64,000 nucleotides of DNA from Omphiscola glabra (lineage: Eukaryota > Mollusca > Gastropoda > Lymnaeidae): contig OZ024806.1 in the NCBI GenBank assembly GCA_964017045.1, positions 3,681,992-3,745,991 of the forward strand, given 5' to 3'. A model generated the notes under the pieces. The model searched no databases. It was given only the letters and a program-made list of their open reading frames with translations, and was not told where the DNA came from. How positions within the stretch are numbered: the stretch's first letter is position 1; every line of letters starts with the position of its first letter. Of the stretch, positions 21,772 through 33,431 are shown one piece after another. Position numbers and translations under genes: made by a program.

Positions 21772-21851
21772 ATGGAGTTGATTGCCAATTTACTAGCCGG
21801 GGCCTTAAGAGAGTAATCTCAGGCCCTCACCAGAATATGTGTGTTAGTTAG

Positions 21852-23181
21852 TAGTCCAGGAGTGAGGCAAAAGTTCCGTACATTTTTAATGAAGGTGTCA
21901 AAATACGTTAATGTTAAATATAATTTTTCAACGGAATTTTTTTTTTAAAATTCGATTTTTGGAAAATATGTTTTCTTGTAATTCATGGGCGTAAAAAAGG
22001 GTATGTCTCTTTTATGTGGACAGTAAAAATGTATCAAAATCCAATGATGTTAGAAATGTTAATATCTTTCCATAGATACTTCATTACAAATAATTTTTTT
22101 TTCATATTTTATAAAAAAATATATTTCAAAGGCTTTGAAAAGTCATTTTTAAAAATTAAATCAAAAGGATATTATACATCAAAGCTCGACTTACCAAAAA
22201 AAAATGGGATTTTTGATGTTGAGACTTCACAGAGCTGTTAGAAAGTAGCGCAATATATATGTTATTTTTACCCGAGCAACACCGGGTTATATTTTCTAGT
22301 TTTCAATTGTATGTTACGGCACATGTAAATGGTATCTATTGTTAAAAAAATAAATAAATCTTAGTACGGAAATAATTTACTAAATACTTTATTATTATTA
22401 TTGTTATTATTACTATTATTATTATTACTATTATTAATATTCAAACCATATTTCGTGTATGAAGTCCAATTCATCAATTAATTTTATTAAAAATAATGGA
22501 AACACGATAAGTGTCCAGCTGTGGAAGGCATCACGCTCGGTAATGTATTCCTACACACAGTCGATCAAACAGACACCCCCAGTTAGGGGCTTATCAAATC
22601 TAATCCTAAACAATTGGTTTGAGAAGTCGGGCGATCGAAACGTCATTTGAAAAGAATGATATCGGGGTCTTGCCTTACAATACAATTACCGGATCAGTCT
22701 TATATTTAAAGGGGAAGTTCTTAATTCAAAGAACAAAAATACAAAAAACAAACAAACTTAATGAAATTTTGACACTCAAATCTCAAATTTATTATTAAAA
22801 ACTGAAGAAGATAAATGGGCGAAACAAGAAGACAACGACTTACTCAACATCATTGTGTGGTTTTAAATCATGGAAATTTATAAACAGAAGCAGCTGGTGT
22901 AAAGACTATTTTAAAAACAGCCACTTTCAGAATGAAAATGTCAGGGCAATTTTTAACATGAACCATGATGAATATTGTAAAAAATGATATTCAAAAATTC
23001 AGAAACAATTTCAAATTTATTGAAGTGAGGGTTTCCCAACCATTTCTGTGATCCGCAATCCTACAACTTTTAACAAAAAATTTATTAATCTGGAACCCTT
23101 TACAATTAATGTTATTATTAAATTGTATAATAATACGGCCGGGGGCCACGCAATAACTTGACGTGTGTAAAATACGGTAAC
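21852..23181. other. AT-rich non-coding stretch
   Basis: Possible LINE 3' flank, then an ATT/ATG microsatellite at about 22387-22440. Nothing else recognised; CCCGAGCAACACCGGG at 22272 is a small palindromic motif. Confidence 0.45.
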
Positions 23182-23493
23182 CAGACAAAACGACAAAAGA
23201 CAAAACGACAAGATGACAAAACGACAAAGGAAATAATAACAAGTGACTAAATGACATGGAGACAAAACGACAAGGTTTAGGGTTAGGGTTAGGGCTAGTC
23301 AGATAACAGAATACCGTGTGTCTCCAACTATAAGGCGTGTAAAATATGTAAAAATGTTGACCATACTTTTTTTGTATGTAAGGAGTTAATGACGGCGGGG
23401 GCGTTGGCTTTGAAGACTTGTCGTTTTGTCCTTCGTCATTTTGTCACCTTGTCGTTTTGTCCTTTTTCATTTTGTCATTTTTCGTTTTGTCAT
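23182..23493. repeat. inverted pair of CGACAAAA-type arrays
   Basis: The left arm (23182-23277) is a degenerate run of ACAAAACGACAAAAGACAAA-like units. The right arm (23418-23493) is the same pattern in reverse complement (GTCGTTTTGTCCTT). The loop starts with TTTAGGGTTAGGGTTAGGG (about 23276-23294), a short vertebrate/mollusc-type telomeric run. The whole could fold as a hairpin; it may be a repeat family with low-complexity ends. Confidence 0.7.
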
Positions 23494-23788
23494 GGAACCG
23501 TAAAATACCGGACGATGTGCATTATCTAAATAATAACTCTAGATTCTGCTTCATATACACCCACCGATGCTCAGTTGTGCTGACACTCAAATACCTTTCT
23601 GTAAGGCATTTCTCGTGAGTTGTCCATGAGCGGTGGGTAACTAATGAATTCTTTTGTTTGCATTTGGTGCGTACGACGGGGGGAAGCTGCGAATGAAAGC
23701 GCATCACGTTGCGCAAGGAGAGCGGGGCGGACAAGATCCACCCGGGAATTACGTCACAACATTAGACCTCAGATTTATTTGAAATGTC
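23494..23788. other. non-coding stretch, nothing recognised
   Basis: Unique sequence, no gene supported. Confidence 0.4.
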
Positions 23789-23973
23789 GTGGTTCTCAGT
23801 CGCGTAGCGAGAGGGGGGCAAGGGGGCATCATGCCAAGGGCGCTACTCACAAAGGGGCGCCAAATGGTATATTTTACATAATATAATATTGTATGGTTTT
23901 CGAATGGGGGGGGGCGCTAAAAAGGTATTGTGCCCCGGGCGCGAGTTAAGCTTGCTACGTCACTGGTGGTACT
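23789..23973 (-). mobile_element. hAT-like MITE, copy B (inverted)
   Basis: Element 23797-23965, reverse orientation relative to copies A and C. Ends are CAGTCGCGTAGCGAG and CTTGCTACGTCACTG; flanks are GTGGTTCT and GTGGTACT (7 of 8 match). The interior shows GCGCTACTCACAAAGGGGCG, the reverse complement of the interior of copy A. Confidence 0.9.
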
Positions 23974-24153
23974 GGTAAACTATAGACAGGAGCCTAGGTA
24001 CAACAAATACACTCCGATTTCAAATAAATCTTTAAAAATTTCCATAAATTGACAAATATTTTTTAAAAACAATTTATGCCAAATTTATAACACACATTTC
24101 AGGCATTAGTCTTAACTCAGATATAATGTCAAAAAATATAAATTTTACGTAGG
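23974..24153. other. AT-rich spacer between two inverted MITEs
   Basis: Would form the loop if copies B and C paired as a hairpin. No gene. Confidence 0.5.
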
Positions 24154-24329
24154 CCTATATACAGTGGCGTAGCGAGCTTAACTCGCGCCCGGGACACAAT
24201 ACCTTTTTTAGCGCCCCCACCCCACTCGAAAACCATACAATATTATATGTAAAATATACCATTTGGCGCCCCTTTGTGAGTAGCGCCCGGGGCATGATGC
24301 CCCCCACTCGCTACGTCACTGCCTATATA
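24154..24329 (+). mobile_element. hAT-like MITE, copy C
   Basis: Element 24162-24321 with CAGTGGCGTAGCGAG and CTCGCTACGTCACTG, a nearly perfect 15-bp inverted repeat. It is flanked by identical octamers CCTATATA (24154-24161 and 24322-24329). It is the best-preserved family member here. Confidence 0.94.
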
Positions 24330-24884
24330 TTTATTCTATAAAAAGAAGAAGACAAATGGCAATGTTATTTTTTTTTTTTATGATTTAGTTTAAAAAAAAA
24401 AAAAGGTTTGCTTATCTGGCTAATGTTTAACTACCAGTGCTGCTAAATAGAAAGTATTTGTACAATACAATACAACAAAAGGCAAATTTGACCCCTTCCC
24501 CCGCCGGCCGGCTGTATTTAGAACCTCTGCAGATACCGACCCAACAAGTGAATGTCGGTCGACGACTGCACGTGACGCAGCAGCCGGGCCAGCCACTTGC
24601 TGCGCTAGTGCGCCTTAAGGGTGACACTGCACGCCACCCGCAGAAATCAGTCACGCGAGACTGTCGTTACGGCTCAGGCTGCGGGAAAATGCACGAGATT
24701 CTGAGGGCGAGCCACTTGTTGCAGGTGCAGGTGAACTTGTGTTGGGTTCATGTGATGGTTTGAATTTGACGCAATTCAGAAAAGTCTCAAATCTTTTCAC
24801 ACATGAGACCGATGGGGGGACTAATAAGGATTTTTTTTAAAACGGCCCTTTTTTGACAATAATTGCGAAGGGTGGACTAGTCGC
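24330..24884. other. non-coding stretch with GC-rich patch
   Basis: About 24480-24740 is GC- and CpG-richer with an ORF on each strand, neither recognised. An exon or regulatory element cannot be ruled out. Confidence 0.35.
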
Positions 24885-25110
24885 TGGCTTGCGTCTGAGA
24901 GTAGTTGATGGCTTATGTCTGAGAGTAATCGATGGTTTACGCCTGAGAGTAGTCGATGACTTATGTCTGAGAGTAGTCAATGGCTTTTGTCTGAGAGTAG
25001 TCGATGACTTATGTCTGAGAGTAGTCGATGGTTTACGTCTGAGAGTAGTCGATGGCTTATGTCTGAGAGTAGTCGATGGCTTATGTCAGAGTATATGTCT
25101 GAGAATTGTG
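24885..25110. repeat. 24-bp minisatellite, about 9.5 copies
   Basis: Units contain CTGAGAGTAGTCGATGGCTT. As 24 is a multiple of three, a repetitive plus-strand frame runs through it; not a gene. Confidence 0.93.
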
Positions 25111-26727
25111 ATAAAGATGATGAACACCCCCCCCCCCCATTTTGTCGACACCATATTATACAACAAAAAACCCAGACTCTTTCGTTCTCACTCCCCCCCC
25201 CCCCCCAGTTTAAATCTCACTACTGAAACTGATGAGGTTGATGTTGCAGCAGCTGCTTTCATGGCGTCAATAGCACCAAAATACGACCTATATTTTGTTG
25301 TTGTTGTTGTTGTTGTTGTCTATCACTATGGATAGGAAACATGTCGATTACTAGATATTGTCATCTCTCACCGCCACAACCACCCTTTAGAAACAAATAA
25401 ACAAATAATAACCCCCTTGGGTACAATTATTACAGTAGGGGTAATTTTTAAATTTGATCCTAAATCAGATACTCGGACGCACCAACACACACACACACAC
25501 ATGGCTGTGCTTACATTACTTACTACAATAACAGTACAAACATTACAAACAGTACAAACAGTACAAAGAGTTACTGACTCATATCCGGGCTCCGTGAGAT
25601 TTCAATGAAGAGACAAACTGGTCTCCAAATAGATCACAGGTCGTATTGGGGTCAACTAAACTCTATTCAAATGTCAGAAATACAAATTAAATATAAATTA
25701 AGTTTTTTAAAAAAAACCACACACTTTTTACCTTCAAATAGTAAATGAAACAATTCTATTAAATATGTTAGTTTCATATTGGGTTACCTCCAAAGAGAAA
25801 ATAATTTTTTTTAAAAAAGATAATAATAAAAAAATCGCTCTAAAAGTCTTTAAAGAAAACAAGAGAAGCGCTGTGACCAATAATTTCATCTTTTGGCGTC
25901 AAATTTCCACCGCTCATGTCGGCATCATGTGGGCGTTGCAAGGAGGGGTCATTGTTCGGCCCTGCTTTTTTGAGATGCTGTGCCACATGCTGGAAATTGG
26001 ATAGCGAGTGACCCAGATTCGGAACCGGTTTTTTTTTTTTTTTTTGGTGTTATTTTTGTTTCCCCCTTAGAAGCGGACGAGAAGTTGAGCAGTGGACTCG
26101 CCAGGTCATAACATTCTATGAAAAGATAGCTCTCTTGTGCTCAACGCTTCTGGTAGCATGCATGTGTGCTGTTAGTCACTGAAAGGACTATTGGGGGGGG
26201 GGGTGAATCCCCAGGCCGTTTCGAGGGTGGGAAGGCAATACCGTATCATTATCTCCTAACATCGCATGGAAAACCTGCTTTTTTTTTTTCACACCTGCGC
26301 CCAGAGAAGAAATCAGTGTGGGAAAGGTTACCTCTGACCACAAAAGATGATTTCTGTCATCACAAAAGGGCATTTTTTGGGGTGGGGATTTGGGGGGGGG
26401 GGGGGGGTGTTCAACTGTGGGGGCAGATAATGCAGACACGGAAACCTAATGGTCAGAGTAAGCTCCCCAATCCCAGACTAGGCACGATCTGAGCTCCAGT
26501 AAATTGATTACTTTGTTGCAGTAAGACACCATGTTAGAGAGTTGAAAGGCAGACTTTAGGAGGGAAGACTCTGGTGTTTCAGTTTGGTCGTATCAGTATC
26601 CAAGGAAGACAATGTCTGCACACTTTGATGCCATGTACGTAAAAAGGAAACATGATTAGGGAAATGTAAAACATATATTTACGACATCCTGCGACTGGGC
26701 TGAAGACTGGCGTGGGAAAATTCAAGT
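25111..26727. other. non-coding stretch with several simple tracts
   Basis: Contains poly-C at about 25129-25138 and 25192-25206, (GTT)n at about 25297-25319, (CA)n at about 25484-25500, and poly-G at about 26191-26201 and 26393-26407. No gene or transposon recognised. Confidence 0.5.
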
Positions 26728-26962
26728 CAATGATTGTAGTCAGTGATTGCAGTCAATGACGGCAGTCAGTGATTGTAGTCAATGACGGCAGTAAGTGATT
26801 GTAGTCAATGACGGCAGTCAGTGATTGCAGTCAATGACGGCAGTCAGTGATTGCAGTCAATGACGGCAGTCAGTGATTGTAGTCGATGTTAGTAAAAATG
26901 AGAGTTGTCAATGATTGTTGGCAACGATTGTAGCCAATGATATCAGTCAATTATTTAAGTCG
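26728..26962. repeat. 26-bp repeat made of two 13-bp halves
   Basis: Alternates AGTCAATGACGGC and AGTCAGTGATTGT, giving a 26-bp dimeric period that decays at the right edge. Confidence 0.88.
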
Positions 26963-27496
26963 ATGATTGTGATAAATAAAGATATCATGTACCATGAAAA
27001 GTGACGCTGTTATTCCTTCCCGTCTATCCATGGAATGGACATATCTTAAGCACAATTTAACGAAAGTATCTAAGAAATGGTATAACGTTATACAATTTTT
27101 CTTTTTCCATTTACAGGATCAATTTTTTTTTAAAAGTCAGCCAACAACAAGATATATATATATATATATAAATAATTATAGAAAATTAAAATCGAAATAA
27201 TAAATCGTTGAGGCTAAATTTTTAAAAATTTAGTTAAAAAAAGCCTGTGTCATACAATTTTATTGAAATATGCCTATATAAGACATAAAACGATTTTGCC
27301 GCCCCCTCAAAATGTCGCCCGGGGTGGCCGCCCTTTCGAACCCCCGCCCGCTGATTTGCCACTGAAGACAAGTGATTGGTGTTGCGTGTGAGAAGAAATG
27401 AAGGGAGAACTGAGATGGGTGAAAAAGGAAAGACGGTGTTTCATAAGAGAGAAGGACACCTAGTGATTAATAATAATATCAATATGATCAGTCGCA
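26963..27496. other. AT-rich non-coding stretch
   Basis: (TA)n at about 27150-27170. The segment at 27298-27366 (GCCGCCCCCTCAAAATGTCG, ending TTGCCACTG) looks like the end of a decayed hAT-type MITE. Confidence 0.4.
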
Positions 27497-27722
27497 ATCA
27501 TCCAAGGGACTGACCAATGGACAGACTAACAGACAGACCAAAGGATAGATCAACGGACATACCAACAGACAGACCAAAAGACTGATCAAAATACAGACCA
27601 AAGACAGACCAAAAAGCAGTGCAAAGGACTGACCAACGGATAGACCAACAGACAGACCAATAGACAGACCAACAGACTGACCATCAGACAGACTAACAAA
27701 GAGACCAACGCACAGACCAAGT
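27497..27722. repeat. degenerate GACAGACCAA-type tandem repeat
   Basis: Irregular short units around GACAGACCAACA with many variants and no fixed period; an old low-complexity array. Confidence 0.75.
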
Positions 27723-28175
27723 CCATAGTCAGTGATCCACTCAGATATTGTAAGTATTGGAAACAGTAATTGTATTGGCGATTGAACTCTAACATTGATT
27801 AAAGAAATGTGTCCCTCTTACCCAATCAACCATGACCACGGGGTTTCGATCGAGATACCAGTCCCACCCCCCTCCCCTCCCTACGTCGTAAGTCTTTAAC
27901 CATTCGTCAATATTCTTGTCATTATGTGAACACAGCGGCGTATCATATTACGGTCCAGGGGCGCCACATGCCGTGTTTCTGCTTGGGGGAAAAAATTAAG
28001 GTCACTCACACGGCCAATTGATGCTAATTTATTCCGCATGCCCGGCATAAGTGGATCCCGCATTGCAAGCTGTACTGACGCGTGACGCCAGTCAGGACGT
28101 GGGCCAGCATGCGTCACGAATGTGGGTCAGCTCTGGAGGGGGGTGTCTACATCAGAGGCACGGTACAAGAATCAT
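27723..28175. other. non-coding stretch, nothing recognised
   Basis: No gene seen. CAGCGGCGTA near 27933 may be a decayed MITE end. Confidence 0.4.
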
Positions 28176-28868
28176 GCTAGCAAGTTTAGTATAATTTCAA
28201 TCAAGTGAAGTATAATTTCAATCAAGTGAAGTATAATTTCAATCAAATTTAGTATAAATTCAATCAAGTTGAGTATAATGTTCAATGAAGTTAAGTATAA
28301 TTTCAATCAATTTAAGTATAATTTCAATCAAATGAAGTATAATTTAAAAAAGGTAAGTATAATTTCAATCAAGTTAAGTATAATTTCAATCAAATTTAGT
28401 ATAAATTAAATCAAGTTGAGTATAATGTTCAATGAAGTTAAGTATAATTTCAATCAATTTAAGTATAATTTCAATCAAATGAAGTATAATTTAAAAAAGG
28501 TAAGTATAATTTCAATCAAATTTAATATAAATGCAATAAAGTTAAGAATAATTTTCAATCAATTTGAGTATAATTTTCAATGAAGTTAAGTATAATTTCA
28601 ATCAATTTAATTATAATTTCAAGCAAATGAAGTATAATTTCAAAAAAGTTAAGTATAATTTCAATCAAATTTAATATAAATGCAATAAGGTTAAGAACAA
28701 TTTTCAATCTAGTTAAGTATAATTTCAATCAAGTTAAGTATAATTTCAATCAAGTTAAGTATAATTTCAATCAAGTTAAGTATAATTTCAATCAAGTTAA
28801 GTATAATTTCAATCAAGTTAAGTATAATTTCAATCAAGTTAAGTGTAATTTCAATCAAGTTGAGTATA
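28176..28868. repeat. 21-bp array, about 33 copies, with 147-bp super-period
   Basis: The basic unit is around AGTATAATTTCAATCAAGTT. A seven-unit block (marked by CAAATTTAGTATAAATT) recurs at 28244 and 28391, 147 bases apart. The right end is a run of almost identical single units, so two modes of amplification are visible. Confidence 0.94.
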
Positions 28869-29265
28869 TCTTTGAGAAACTTGATTTGTTATAAAACGAT
28901 TGTCTCTCATTATGATTATGTAATAAATTATAAATATGTTATAAGCTTTATATTGGTGAACTGACGAAGCAAATAATAAAGTAATAAAGGGGAGGAAAAA
29001 AAAGGAATCTATATAATTTTTTTCGTGGAATCGGGAGGGGGGCGTGGGGGGTGTGACAAAATTTTAGCCCTCCGTGGACGGGCGGTCTCCCTAGCTACAC
29101 CACTGATTAGTAAAAATATTTCAGCGGTTTTTAATACAATAGTGCTATGAAAAAGATGACTGTAGCCCAGGTCAGTGTTTCTCAAACTGATTCTGCTAGT
29201 GGCCCACTTGACCATTTTGTTTACACGTGCACACACCCCCACTCGTGTTATTAATATAAAATATG
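28869..29265. mobile_element. spacer containing a hAT-like MITE 3' fragment
   Basis: The segment ending CCCTAGCTACACCACTG at 29105 has the exact complement of the left end at 2592. The preceding sequence (GCCCTCCGTGGACGGGCGGT) is GC-rich as in related MITEs. The left boundary is unclear. Confidence 0.45.
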
Positions 29266-29460
29266 ATCTTTTTATATATGAACTTTTATATATGCTCTTT
29301 TTATATATGCTCTTTTTATATATGCTCTTTTTATATATGCTCTTTTTATATATGTTCTTTTAATATATGCTCTTATTGTATATGCTCTTTTTATATATGA
29401 TCTTTTTATATATGATATTTATATATGTGCTTTTTTATATATGATCTTTTTATATGTATA
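29266..29460. repeat. 17-bp AT-rich minisatellite, about 11 copies
   Basis: Units ATATATGCTCTTTTTAT with later variants (GATC, TTC). Confidence 0.92.
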
Positions 29461-29960
29461 GCGTCATTTTTTTAAACAAATTGTTCATGTCTCATGTGAA
29501 ATATGCTTTATCCCCACTGTGTCAAATGGCCCACGTAGAGCAACGCTGTGTAGGAGACCCCCCACTTGCTGACATAGTATCTTGGAAGCCATTCAAACAC
29601 TGCAGGAGAACCACCTACTCAGTTTATGAAAATGTAGGCCAGTTTTAATTATAACCATATTATTTCATACATTACGTCATCTCAAATAACACTTTTCCCC
29701 CCATAATAATGACTTTTAATAAAAAGTGTTATTTTACGAACGTGATGGGCAAGGTGATGCTTGGTAAAGAACTCATTTATATTGATCACGTGTTTGCCAA
29801 GTGACAATGTTGAATTTTATAGTTGATTGGGTTTGAGAGTTGAAAAAAGAAAAGTGATTTTCTTTAAAATAAATGTTGCCCCCGGGCGCCGAACACTCTA
29901 GCTACGCCTCTGGATTAAAGTGTACGCTCACCACTTCAATTTAAAAAAAATATAAATTAT
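29461..29960. other. non-coding stretch with MITE end
   Basis: CTCTAGCTACGCCTCTG ending near 29912 duplicates the right end of the MITE at 10666-10865. No gene. Confidence 0.45.
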
Positions 29961-30382
29961 AATGTATATTGTAAATTACAACAGTCGCAGCAGGTGTATA
30001 GTAGAGTTATGTTAAATTTCTAATGCATATTGTACATCACAATAGTCGCAGCATGTGCATCGTAGCGTTATGTTAAATTTCTAATGCATATTGTACATCA
30101 CAACAGTCGCAGCACGTGCATCGTAGAGTTATGTTAAATTTCTAATGCATATTGTACATCACAATAGTCGCAGCAGGTGTATCGTAGAGTTATGTTAAAT
30201 TTCTAATGCATATTGTACATCACAATAGTCGCAGCAGGTGCATCGTAGAGTTATGTTAAATTTCTAATGCATATTGTACATCACAATAGTCGCAACAGGT
30301 GTATCGTAGAGTTATGTTAAATTTCTAATGCATATTGTACATCACAATAGTCGCAGCACGTGCATCGTAGCGTTATGATAAT
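29961..30382. repeat. 61-bp minisatellite, about 7 copies
   Basis: Units contain CATATTGTACATCACAATAG and AGAGTTATGTTAAATTTC; variation is concentrated in the GCAGGTGCATCGTAG segment. Confidence 0.94.
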
Positions 30383-30462
30383 GTTTAGTGCTAAAACCAG
30401 AGGTTAATAAAATAATCAACTTTAAAAAAAAATATATATGTATTTGACATGTTGGAGGTAAC

Positions 30463-31825
30463 AATGTGAGGGAGTGAGATGAGGGAGTGAGATGAGGGAG
30501 TGAGATGAGGGAATGAGATGAGGGAGTGAGACGAGGGAGTGAGATGAGGGAGTGAGATGAGGAAGTAGAATGAGGGAGTGAGATGAGGGAGTGAGATGAG
30601 GGAGTGAGATGAGGGAGTGAGATGAGGGAGTGAGATGAGGGAGTGAGAAGAGGGAGTGAGATAAGTAGGATGAGGGAGTGAGATGAGGGAGTGAGATGAG
30701 GGAGTGGGATGAGGAAGTAGGATGAGGAAGTGAGATGAGGAAGTGAGATGAGGGAGTGAAATAAGGGAGTGAGATGAGAGAGTGAGATGAGGGATTGAGA
30801 TGAGGGAGTGAGATGAGGGAGTGAAATGAGGGAGTGAGATGAGGGAGTGAGATGAGGGAGTGAGATGAGGGAGTGAGATCATCGAGTGAGATCAGGGAGT
30901 GAGATGAGGGAGTGAGATGAGGGAATGAGATGAGGGAGTGAGATGAGTGAGTGAGATGAGTGAGTGAGATGAGGGAGTGAGATCAGGGAGTGAGATGAGG
31001 GAGTGAGATGAGGGAGTGAGATGAAGGAGTGAGATCAGGGAGTGAGATCAGGGAGTGAGATCAGGGAGTGAGATCAGGGAGTGAGATCAGGGAGTGAGAT
31101 CAGGGAGTGAGATGAGGGAGTGAGATCAGGGAGTGAGATGAGGGAGTGAGATCAGTGAGTGAGATCAGGGAGTGAGATCAGGGAGTGAGATCAGGGAGTG
31201 AGATCAGGGAGTGAGATCAGGGAGTGAGATGAGGGAGTGAGATGAGGGAGTGAGATCATCGAGTGAGATCAGGGAGTGAGATGAGGGAGTGAGATGAGGG
31301 AATGAGATGAGGGAGTGAGATGAGTGAGTGAGATGAGTGAGTGAGATGAGGGAGTGAGATCAGGGAGTGAGATGAGGGAGTGAGATGAGGGAGTGAGATG
31401 AAGGAGTGAGATCAGGGAGTGAGATCAGGGAGTGAGATCAGGGAGTGAGATCAGGGAGTGAGATCAGGGAGTGAGATCAGGGAGTGAGATGAGGGAGTGA
31501 GATCAGGGAGTGAGATGAGGGAGTGAGATCAGTGAGTGAGATCAGGGAGTGAGATCAGGGAGTGAGATCAGGGAGTGAGATCAGGGAGTGAGATCAGGGA
31601 GTGAGATCAGGGAGTGAGATCATGGAGTGAGATCAGGGAGTGAGATCAGGGAGTGAGATCAGAGAGTGAGATCAGGGAGTGAGATCAGGGAGTGAGATGT
31701 AGAGTAAGATCAGGGAGTGAGATCAAGAGTGAGATCAGGGAGTGAGATCAGGGAGTGGGATCAGGGAGTGAGATCAGGGAGTGAGATCAGGGAGTGAGAT
31801 CAGGGAGTGAGATGTAGAGTAAGAT
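30463..31825. repeat. 13-bp array, about 105 copies, with 377-bp super-period
   Basis: Unit GAGGGAGTGAGAT, changing to CAGGGAGTGAGAT towards the right. A marker GATCATCGAGTGAG occurs at about 30878 and 31255, 377 bases (29 units) apart, and the variant order between them is repeated. A third, imperfect start (GATCATGGAG) is near 31619. The 163-codon minus-strand frame is an artefact. Confidence 0.96.
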
Positions 31826-32210
31826 TAAACGGTTAAAAGAGTTTAAGAACAACAACAACTTTCCTTTGCAAACATCAATAGCACAGAACATTGGCCTGAA
31901 CAAAAATCAACAAAAAACACAAATCAACATGTTATAACAATGCCTTTTATAACGATACCTTTTATAACGATATGTTTTTTTTAGAAAGTGAAATCTTCAG
32001 GGATAATATTGGGGCAACATTGGAAAGGAGCTATGTGGGGGAAAGACCCCCCCCCCCACCCATACACCGCCACATGCAAATATTATGTAATATATGTTTT
32101 TTAATAAATTACTTTAAAAAACCATGAACACAAAAAGTACATGGGGGAGACGCACTGTTCTATCAGGCAGAAGACACAATTAGACAAACACATCAAACAA
32201 TTTCACGCAA
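31826..32210. other. non-coding stretch, nothing recognised
   Basis: Poly-C at about 32047-32057. No gene seen. Confidence 0.45.
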
Positions 32211-32411
32211 ACATGTTGCATCACCATCCCATGACCCAACTCAGATGTGTACATTTTAACCAATGTGTACCAACCACACATGTGACATCACCATCCCATG
32301 ACCTAGCTCAGATGTTTACATTTTATCCAATTTGTACCAACCACACATGTGACATCACTATCACATGACCTAACTCACATGTGTACATTTTAACCAATGT
32401 GTACCAACTAC
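32211..32411. repeat. 67-bp tandem repeat, 3 copies
   Basis: CATCACCATCCCATGACC and its variants begin units at 32218, 32285 and 32352. Confidence 0.9.
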
Positions 32412-32807
32412 GCTAATCCTGTTACAAAGCAGATGCTGCCCAAATAGTTGTGTTGATCGACCGTGTGGGCCATAAACCGCGTGTGTCTCCCCCTCTCCCA
32501 CCCATCACCCACTAAATTCATAAACGCTAATTAATTAATATTCATCAGGGGCGTAATTGCTGTTGATAGGACGACACCACCGCGGCACCACAGTCAATTA
32601 TGCACATACTGATGTATCCATGGCAACCGTGGTCGAGCGCTGCAGAGTTTGTTGGAGAGTATCTCTTACAAGTTCCACGAAAGCAACACATTTATGTCTT
32701 GGAGATTATGTGGCCTGAATTTGTGACAACATACTTACACTTTTCATGACATTCAATTTTAAAATATTTTTTTGCTGTCAATGATACTGCCGTTAAAACT
32801 GAGAGAG
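32412..32807. other. non-coding stretch, nothing recognised
   Basis: Unique sequence, no gene supported. Confidence 0.45.
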
Positions 32808-33056
32808 TGATACATATTTTAACAATGGTAGATAAGAGTGATGCATATTTTAACAATGGGAGATAAGAGTGATGCATATTTTAACAATGGGAGATAAGAC
32901 TGATGCATATTTTAACAATGGGAGATAAATGTGATGCATATTTTAACAATGGGAGATAAGAGTGATGCATATTTTAACAATGGGAGATAAGAGTGATGCA
33001 TATTTAAACAATGGGATATAAGAGTGATGCATATTTAAACATTGGGAGTTAAGAGT
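32808..33056. repeat. 31-bp minisatellite, about 8 copies
   Basis: Units contain ATGCATATTTTAACAATGGG; near-identical in the centre, diverging at the right. Confidence 0.93.
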
Positions 33057-33246
33057 AAAACTTATTTTTAACAAAAAAACAACATTATTTAGCTACATCG
33101 ACCAACTAACTGCCTAACATGACTTATACCTCAAGTGTTTCACCCTTGAAGGGAATGTTAAAGTGAATAATGTTCCCATTGCCGAACATGCTTCAAAATA
33201 AAAGACAAAAACAAAAGGATTAAAAAAACAACATACAATTATAAAG

Positions 33247-33431
33247 CATTGACAACTGCATGTGACGATAATGACAATTGCATGTGACGATAATGGCAAT
33301 TGTATTTACGATACTAACAATTGTATGCGACGATATTGGAAATGGTGTGTAACGATATTGACCATTGTATCCGACGATATTAACAATTGTATGTGACGAT
33401 ACTGACAATTCTATGCGACGATACGGACAAT
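33247..33431. repeat. roughly 24-bp tandem repeat, about 8 copies
   Basis: Units around ACAATTGTATGTGACGATA with spacing changes. Confidence 0.85.

Larger units (their letters stand above)
19905..21851 (+). mobile_element. 5'-truncated I-clade-like LINE
   Basis: A non-LTR retrotransposon relic covering the back half of the reverse transcriptase, an RNase H domain and a C-terminal zinc knuckle. The endonuclease and the first half of the reverse transcriptase are absent, as expected from incomplete reverse transcription at insertion. RNase H downstream of RT is characteristic of the I group; in snails the nimbus (BgI) element of Biomphalaria is such a LINE, but the specific family is inference. 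The ORF is interrupted by a stop at 20789, a frameshift in a 13-G run at 21034-21046 and a stop at 21544, and otherwise reads well. This is consistent with a fairly young, dead copy. The 3' end is not defined. Confidence 0.9.

Noticed and set aside
23276..23294. Chromosome end (telomere)
   Set aside because: Only about three TTAGGG units within unique DNA; an interstitial trace at best.
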